Shown piece after piece: positions 59,913-64,000 of a stretch of 64,000 bases of DNA. Within the stretch, counting starts at the first letter, position 1; each line of letters begins with the position of its first letter. The DNA comes from Vibrio chagasii. Lineage in GTDB: Bacteria > Pseudomonadota > Gammaproteobacteria > Enterobacterales > Vibrionaceae. A model generated the notes under the pieces. That model was not told where the DNA came from. It worked only from the letters and a program-made list of their open reading frames with translations, and searched no databases. The DNA lies in contig NZ_AP025465.1 in NCBI RefSeq assembly GCF_024347355.1, positions 3,348,001 through 3,412,000 of the forward strand, in the 5' to 3' direction. The translations under genes were made by a program, and so were the position numbers.

Positions 59913-61535
59913 TTACTTAGAATGTAAGCCTTTCTTCTCCAGCGCGCGGTAGATAAGCGTTTGCTGAATCAGAGTTACGATGTTCGATACTAGCCAGTAA
60001 AGAACCAGACCTGAAGGGAAGAACAGGAAGAAGAATGTGAACATAACCGGCATAAAGGTCATGATCTTCTGCTGCATTGGATCCGTTACAGTCGTCGGGC
60101 TCATCTTCTGGATTAGGAACATTGAAGCACCCATCAGAAGTGGCAAGATGTAGTATGGGTCTTGCGCTGAAAGGTCAGTAATCCAACCGAAGAACGGTGA
60201 GTGACGTAGTTCAACAGACTCCATTAGTGCCCAGTATAGCGAAATGAAGATAGGCATTTGCAGAAGGATAGGTAAACAGCCACCTAGTGGGTTTACTTTC
60301 TCTTTCTTGTAAAGCTCCATCATTTCTTGGCTCATGCGTTGACGGTCGTCGCCAATACGCTCACGCATTGCTGTCAGCTTAGGCTGAAGCATACGCATTT
60401 TCGCCATAGACGTGTACTGAGCTTTCGTTAGTGGGTACATAGCACCACGAACGATGAAAGTTAGGATGATAATTGCTACACCCCAGTTCGATACGAAGCC
60501 TTGAATGAACGAAAGCAGAGTATGAAGTGGTTTAGCAATGAACCATAGCCAGCCGTAATCTACAACCAAGTCTAGGTTTGGTGCAGTTGCTGCCATTTGG
60601 TCTTGAAGTTTAGGACCAACCCAAAGCGTTGCTTTAAAGCTTGCTTCGTCACCGTTAGCGATAGTTTTGTTCGGCATACGAACACCGATGTCGCCTAGGT
60701 TACCAATTACACGAGTGTAAAGGTTGCTGCCTGCTTCGTCGCGTGGAATCCAAGCACTTGCAAAGTAGTGTTGAATCATCGCTGCCCAACCTTGACCGTT
60801 TGCTAGGTTAAGAGACAGGTTGCGATCTTGCATATCGTCGAAGCTGTATTTCTTGTAACGCGTGTCTTCCGTAGAGTAAGCACCACCACGGTAAGTTGGC
60901 ATTGTTAGGCTACCGCCGTCATCCATAACGTTTTGACGTAGGTGAGCGTACATACCGAATGTCGCATTGTTACCAGAGTTGTTGACTACATCGTATTCAA
61001 CGTCAATCGCGTAGCTGCCGCGCTTAAGGATGAATGTTTTTGTGTAATCTAGGCCGTTCGCTTGGTAAGTCATTGGGATGCGTAGTTCATCCTGACCGTC
61101 AGCCAGCGTTAAGCTGTCTGCTGAAACCGTGTAGCTAGGGCGGTTAGTGCTGCTAAGGTCGATACCTTGAGGACCAACTAGACCGCTTTGCGCGATAAAT
61201 TGGTGGCCTGGTTCATTCTTAAGAAGAACAAAGCTCTCTTCAGAATCAAACTCAGCTGAGTAATCATTTAGGTCTGCTTTCACAACATCACCACCAACCG
61301 TATCAATTGACAGAGTCAGTACATCAGTGGTCACTGTGATAGTTTTTGCAGAAGAAGCAACTTGACCAGGAGCCGGGTCTAGATCATCTGCATAAGATGG
61401 CGCTGGTAGGGTGCTGCCAGATTGTGCCTGCTCAACCGCTTGTGGAGCTGGGTTCTTAGCTACATTCCATTGTTGGAAAAGTAGGAAAGAAACCAAAGCC
61501 AATGCGATTAACAGGATATTACGTTGAGAATCCAT
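59913..61535 (-). CDS. yidC: Membrane protein insertase YidC
   Basis: Inserts proteins into the inner membrane alone or with SecYEG; AtpE is a classic client. The 540 residues have an N-terminal membrane helix ([20 protein letters not shown]), a large periplasmic beta domain (about 60-330) and the insertase core of five helices (about 345-530). The core arginine is in [15 protein letters not shown]. Two bases downstream of yidD. The coding strand of the operon reads toward oriC. Confidence 0.98.
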   Translation of the reverse strand: MDSQRNILLIALALVSFLLFQQWNVAKNPAPQAVEQAQSGSTLPAPSYADDLDPAPGQVASSAKTITVTTDVLTLSIDTVGGDVVKADLNDYSAEFDSEESFVLLKNEPGHQFIAQSGLVGPQGIDLSSTNRPSYTVSADSLTLADGQDELRIPMTYQANGLDYTKTFILKRGSYAIDVEYDVVNNSGNNATFGMYAHLRQNVMDDGGSLTMPTYRGGAYSTEDTRYKKYSFDDMQDRNLSLNLANGQGWAAMIQHYFASAWIPRDEAGSNLYTRVIGNLGDIGVRMPNKTIANGDEASFKATLWVGPKLQDQMAATAPNLDLVVDYGWLWFIAKPLHTLLSFIQGFVSNWGVAIIILTFIVRGAMYPLTKAQYTSMAKMRMLQPKLTAMRERIGDDRQRMSQEMMELYKKEKVNPLGGCLPILLQMPIFISLYWALMESVELRHSPFFGWITDLSAQDPYYILPLLMGASMFLIQKMSPTTVTDPMQQKIMTFMPVMFTFFFLFFPSGLVLYWLVSNIVTLIQQTLIYRALEKKGLHSK

Positions 61536-61537
61536 CG

Positions 61538-61795
61538 TTATTTATCTCTGTCTTGTTTTTGGACTGGTGGAACGGGGTCAAAGCCCCCATCGTTCAAAGG
61601 ATGGCATTTTAATAGACGTTTGCCTGATAACCAACACCCTTTTACAAAACCGTGAGCTTTCAACGCTTCTATCGCATATAAAGAGCAGGTTGGAGTAAAT
61701 CGGCAGCGTGGGCCGATGAGTGGACTAATAAACCATCTATAAAAATAGATGGGTATTAGCGCTATCCACGCGAAGGGCGAGACAGGCGAAGCCAT
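61538..61795 (-). CDS. yidD: Membrane protein insertion efficiency factor YidD
   Basis: Small peripheral membrane protein that aids insertion by YidC. The 85 residues have an N-terminal amphipathic part and the conserved core [20 protein letters not shown] (19-38) followed by [10 protein letters not shown]. The three cysteines are conserved. It overlaps rnpA by 34 bases in another frame, as known in other bacteria. Confidence 0.96.
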   Translation of the reverse strand: MASPVSPFAWIALIPIYFYRWFISPLIGPRCRFTPTCSLYAIEALKAHGFVKGCWLSGKRLLKCHPLNDGGFDPVPPVQKQDRDK

Positions 61796-62118
61796 AATTT
61801 GTCGAGTAGCTTGAACATTTCTTCATTGCTTAAATCTTGCGCGCTCTTCTTAGCGATTACAACAAAATCTTTGTTAGGAAGTTTGTGCTGAGTGTTACGA
61901 AAACTTTCACGAGTAAGACGCTTGAATCGATTACGACCCACGGCGGTTTTAATCTGTTTTTTCGGAACGGCTAATCCAAGGCGAGGATTTGAAAGAGAGT
62001 TATTTCGAGCAATGATGGTGAAATGAGGAGAGCCAGCTCGATGAGCTTGCTTGAAGACATTTTGATAATGTTCGGGAGTTAACAAGCGTAACTCCCGACC
62101 GAAGGCTAGCTTATTCAA
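61762..62118 (-). CDS. rnpA: Ribonuclease P protein component
   Basis: Protein subunit of RNase P, which trims tRNA 5' ends. It has no ATG: I chose TTG 62118 (read [10 protein letters not shown]), giving 118 residues that align with E. coli RnpA (MVKLAFPREL); another TTG at 62127 would add three residues. The RNR motif appears as [14 protein letters not shown] (about 62-75). It follows rpmH by 12 bases and overlaps yidD by 34 bases. Confidence 0.93.
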   Translation of the reverse strand: MNKLAFGRELRLLTPEHYQNVFKQAHRAGSPHFTIIARNNSLSNPRLGLAVPKKQIKTAVGRNRFKRLTRESFRNTQHKLPNKDFVVIAKKSAQDLSNEEMFKLLDKLWLRLSRPSRG

Positions 62119-62130
62119 AATAATCAAAGA

Positions 62131-62265
62131 TTACTTAGAAAGACGCTTACGGCCTTTTGCACGACGTGCATTGATTGTTGCGCGACCGTTCTTAGTAGCC
62201 ATGCGAGCACGGAAACCGTGAGTACGCTTACGCTTTAGAACTGTAGGTTGAAAAGTGCGTTTCAT
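62131..62265 (-). CDS. rpmH: 50S ribosomal protein L34
   Basis: Ribosomal protein of 44 residues, very basic: it begins [18 protein letters not shown] and ends GRKRLSK. Below the size cut-off of many callers but unmistakable. First gene of the rpmH-rnpA-yidD-yidC operon, with two promoters just upstream and a hairpin-forming leader. In E. coli dnaA lies immediately upstream; here an ABC transporter does. Confidence 0.98.
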   Translation of the reverse strand: MKRTFQPTVLKRKRTHGFRARMATKNGRATINARRAKGRKRLSK

Positions 62266-62377
62266 TGTAATTACCTTACTGATCAGTAGTTTTAGGTTTT
62301 TGTTAAACCCGGCGTGGGCATTTTTTCTCTTCTTTATATAAGAAAGGAAAACCGACGCCTCTCAACAAAGAGGCGGA

Positions 62378-62406
62378 ATTGTAATCACTGTCACAAAAAG
62401 TGTCAA
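62378..62406 (-). promoter_or_regulatory. rpmH promoter, proximal
   Basis: Minus-strand TTGACA, 17 bases, TACAAT, an almost ideal sigma-70 promoter about 115 bases upstream of rpmH. The leader contains the hairpin GCCTCT/AGAGGC. Confidence 0.85.
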
Positions 62407-62437
62407 TGATTGGGTTAACTAAAATTCCGGTCGGGGG

Positions 62438-62465
62438 ATTATACGTAGAATAACTAAAATCACAA
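62438..62465 (-). promoter_or_regulatory. rpmH promoter, distal
   Basis: Minus-strand TTGTGA, 16 bases, TATAAT, directly after the stop of the ABC ATPase gene. Gives a second start for the rpmH operon. Confidence 0.6.
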
Positions 62466-62471
62466 GGATCC

Positions 62472-63209
62472 TTAGTCGATCCCCACCTTATTTAGGAATT
62501 TTTTTAATTTAGGATCTTGTGGATTACCAAAAATATCCTGTGGAGATCCCTGCTCGACAATATGACCGTCAGCCATGAAGATCACTCGGTCTGCGACCTC
62601 TCTAGCGAACTGCATTTCATGGGTAACCACCAGCATGGTTTGATGCTGGTTTGCCAATTTTTTCATTAGGTTAAGTACTTCGCCAACCCACTCAGGATCC
62701 AGCGCAGAAGTTGGCTCATCAAACAGTAAAAGCTCGGGTTGGAGTGCCATAGCACGGCCAATACCAACACGTTGTTGCTGACCACCAGAAAGCGCAGCAG
62801 GGTAGCTGTCTGCTTTGTCACCTAGGCCGATATCATCCAGTATTTGCTGTGCTTTTTCATAGGCTTGCTGCTTCTTCCAACCACGCACTGTAATCAAACC
62901 TTCAGCAATGTTTTGCTTGGCGGTTTGGTGAGCAAATAGGGCATAGTTTTGGAAAACAAAGCCAGTCTTACGTCGCAGTGCTAGCACCTCTGCTTTGGTG
63001 TGCTTTTTGGCATCGACTTTGATGTCATCAATTGAGATCGTGCCTTGGTCGGCTTGCTCAAGAAAGTTCACACAGCGCAGTAGTGTCGACTTTCCTGTAC
63101 CACTCGAACCTATGATAACAATGATCTCACCTTGCTTGATTTCTAGGTCGATCCCTTTAAGCACTTCGGTGTCACCAAAGTGCTTGTGGATATTTTGTAA
63201 TTTGATCAT
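62472..63209 (-). CDS. Polar amino acid ABC transporter, ATP-binding protein
   Basis: Energises a GlnQ/HisP/ArtP-type importer. The 245 residues contain Walker A GSSGTGKST (34-42), the Q-loop FVFQNYALF (about 83-91), signature LSGGQQQR (about 139-146) and Walker B with D-loop LLLFDEPTSALDPE (about 160-173). It overlaps the permease gene by four bases. Substrate cannot be read from the sequence; the group handles cystine, arginine, glutamine and similar amino acids. Confidence 0.94.
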   Translation of the reverse strand: MIKLQNIHKHFGDTEVLKGIDLEIKQGEIIVIIGSSGTGKSTLLRCVNFLEQADQGTISIDDIKVDAKKHTKAEVLALRRKTGFVFQNYALFAHQTAKQNIAEGLITVRGWKKQQAYEKAQQILDDIGLGDKADSYPAALSGGQQQRVGIGRAMALQPELLLFDEPTSALDPEWVGEVLNLMKKLANQHQTMLVVTHEMQFAREVADRVIFMADGHIVEQGSPQDIFGNPQDPKLKKFLNKVGID

Positions 63210-63877
63210 CGTACGTACGCCTTATTCAGTTTCACTTCGGCCCAGATTTGAATGCGAGTGAGGATAACCACCACGCCCCAGTAAATCAGCGCTACTGCCA
63301 AGAAAGCCTCGAAGAAACGGAAGCTTGAAGACGCCTCCATCTGAGCCTTAGCCATAATCTCAGCTACACCAAGGGTGAAGGCGAGTGAGGTTGATTTGAT
63401 CATATCGATGAAGTAATTCATCAGAGAAGGCAGAGCAACGCGGGTCGCTTGCGGCAAGATCACTCGACGCATCGCTTGGCTCGTCGTCATACCTACCGAA
63501 AGGCTCGCTTCCATCTGACTGCGATCAATACCGATAATCGCGGCGCGGATACTCTCTGCCATGTAAGCGGCAAAGTGCAGGGTTAAACCAATGACTGCAG
63601 CACTGAATGCATCTAAACCAACCATCCACGGGAACACCTGAGGTAGGCCGTAATAGAGGAGGAACAGCTGAACCAGCAGTGGGGTGCCACGGAAGAAGCT
63701 AATATAAAGTTGGCTGAGTTGGTCGAGTACTGGGATTTTGAACACACGAATGTTTGCCAGTATCACAGACAGGATCAGAGCAAAGAACAAGCCCCAAATC
63801 GCCATCTCCATGGTGGTGCCAAGATACTTCAACAGTATCGGTAGCAGCTCTAGCATGTAGTTAAAATCAAATCCCAT
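63206..63877 (-). CDS. Polar amino acid ABC transporter, permease
   Basis: Membrane subunit of the HisMQ/GlnP family. The 223 residues have about five hydrophobic segments, with SFFRGTPLLVQLFLLYY (about 58-74) and the EAA-loop region EASLSVGMTTSQAMRRVILPQA (about 124-145, split across the conserved Gly), which contacts the ATPase. It overlaps the ATPase start by four bases, and it is preceded by a terminator-like hairpin. Confidence 0.94.
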   Translation of the reverse strand: MGFDFNYMLELLPILLKYLGTTMEMAIWGLFFALILSVILANIRVFKIPVLDQLSQLYISFFRGTPLLVQLFLLYYGLPQVFPWMVGLDAFSAAVIGLTLHFAAYMAESIRAAIIGIDRSQMEASLSVGMTTSQAMRRVILPQATRVALPSLMNYFIDMIKSTSLAFTLGVAEIMAKAQMEASSSFRFFEAFLAVALIYWGVVVILTRIQIWAEVKLNKAYVR

Positions 63878-63938
63878 AATCTATCTCGTATTTTTATTGG
63901 AAGCCGCGTGATATCAAGCGTTTTTATCAGTGATATAA

Positions 63939-63975
63939 AAGCAAAAGCCCACCGCTGTATAAAGCAGTGGGCCTT
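63939..63975 (-). terminator. Hairpin between the upstream gene and the permease
   Basis: Minus-strand GGCCCACTGCT and AGCGGTGGGCT pair (one mismatch) around TTTATAC, followed by TTTTGCTTTT. It lies inside a probable transporter operon, so it may lower permease and ATPase expression relative to the binding protein, a common arrangement. Confidence 0.7.
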
Positions 63976-63992
63976 GAATGGAGAGTGAGTGA

Positions 63993-64000
63993 TTACTTCT
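63993..64000 (-). CDS. 3' end of the next gene, probably the solute-binding protein
   Basis: The last bases of the window read, on the minus strand, AAG-TAA in a frame ending at 63993, just before the hairpin. By position it should be the binding protein of the ABC transporter, but two codons cannot prove this. Confidence 0.3.

Overview
This window is the replication-origin region of the larger chromosome of a gammaproteobacterium, almost certainly a Vibrio. I infer this from gene order (mnmG-rsmG-parA-parB-atpIBEFHAGDC on one side of oriC; mioC-mnmE-yidC-yidD-rnpA-rpmH and an amino-acid ABC transporter on the other), an rrn operon with four spacer tRNAs, and Vibrio-type families (DUF3157, DUF2860, Spo0M-like). 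The protein sequences look closest to the Splendidus group, but that is an impression from memory, not a search result. I see no prophage, insertion sequence, integron or CRISPR array; this is conserved core genome with a few less familiar pieces.

Layout. 1-3.5 kb: the start of thiC with its TPP riboswitch, the fluoride channel crcB, and a Tat-exported multicopper oxidase behind a Fur-like box. 3.6-9.8 kb: an rrn operon on the minus strand (16S, tRNA Glu-Lys-Ala-Val, 23S, 5S, tRNA Asp-Trp, terminator) with two promoters, boxA elements and processing stalks. 9.9-18.3 kb: yrdA, then the minus-strand genes yrdB, aroE, hemF and tsaC, divergent purEK with a PurR box, and a second minus-strand group LysM-dprA-smg-topoisomerase zinc-finger protein. 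18.4-24.8 kb: def-fmt-rsmB, trkA-trkH and a DUF3157 protein. 24.8-31.9 kb: trhA, a Spo0M-like gene, two tandem tiny ORFs with their own terminator, yihD, ccoG (FNR-type promoter), srkA, dsbA and a DUF2860 outer-membrane protein. 32-40.3 kb: comM/yifB and the attenuated ilvGMEDA operon with its leader peptide. 40.3-46 kb: punR/punC, a membrane diguanylate cyclase and glmU. 46-53.2 kb: the full F1Fo ATP synthase operon. 53.2-57.5 kb: parB, parA, rsmG, mnmG. 57.5-57.9 kb: oriC. 57.9-64 kb: mioC, mnmE, yidC-yidD-rnpA-rpmH and an ABC transporter that continues past the window.

How it fits together. Left of oriC the heavily expressed minus-strand operons (atp, rrn) run co-directionally with the fork, while ilv, trk and def-fmt run head-on; right of oriC all genes run toward the origin. 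dprA and comM are both natural-transformation factors, consistent with a competent Vibrio. Regulation is unusually readable here: TPP riboswitch, PurR box, Fur-like box, FNR-type box, ilv attenuator, and many intrinsic terminators, several of which share near-identical stems.

The least explained element is the tandem pair of tiny ORFs at 26571-26878, which the usual gene-length cut-offs would miss. I did not find convincing evidence for a large undescribed system.
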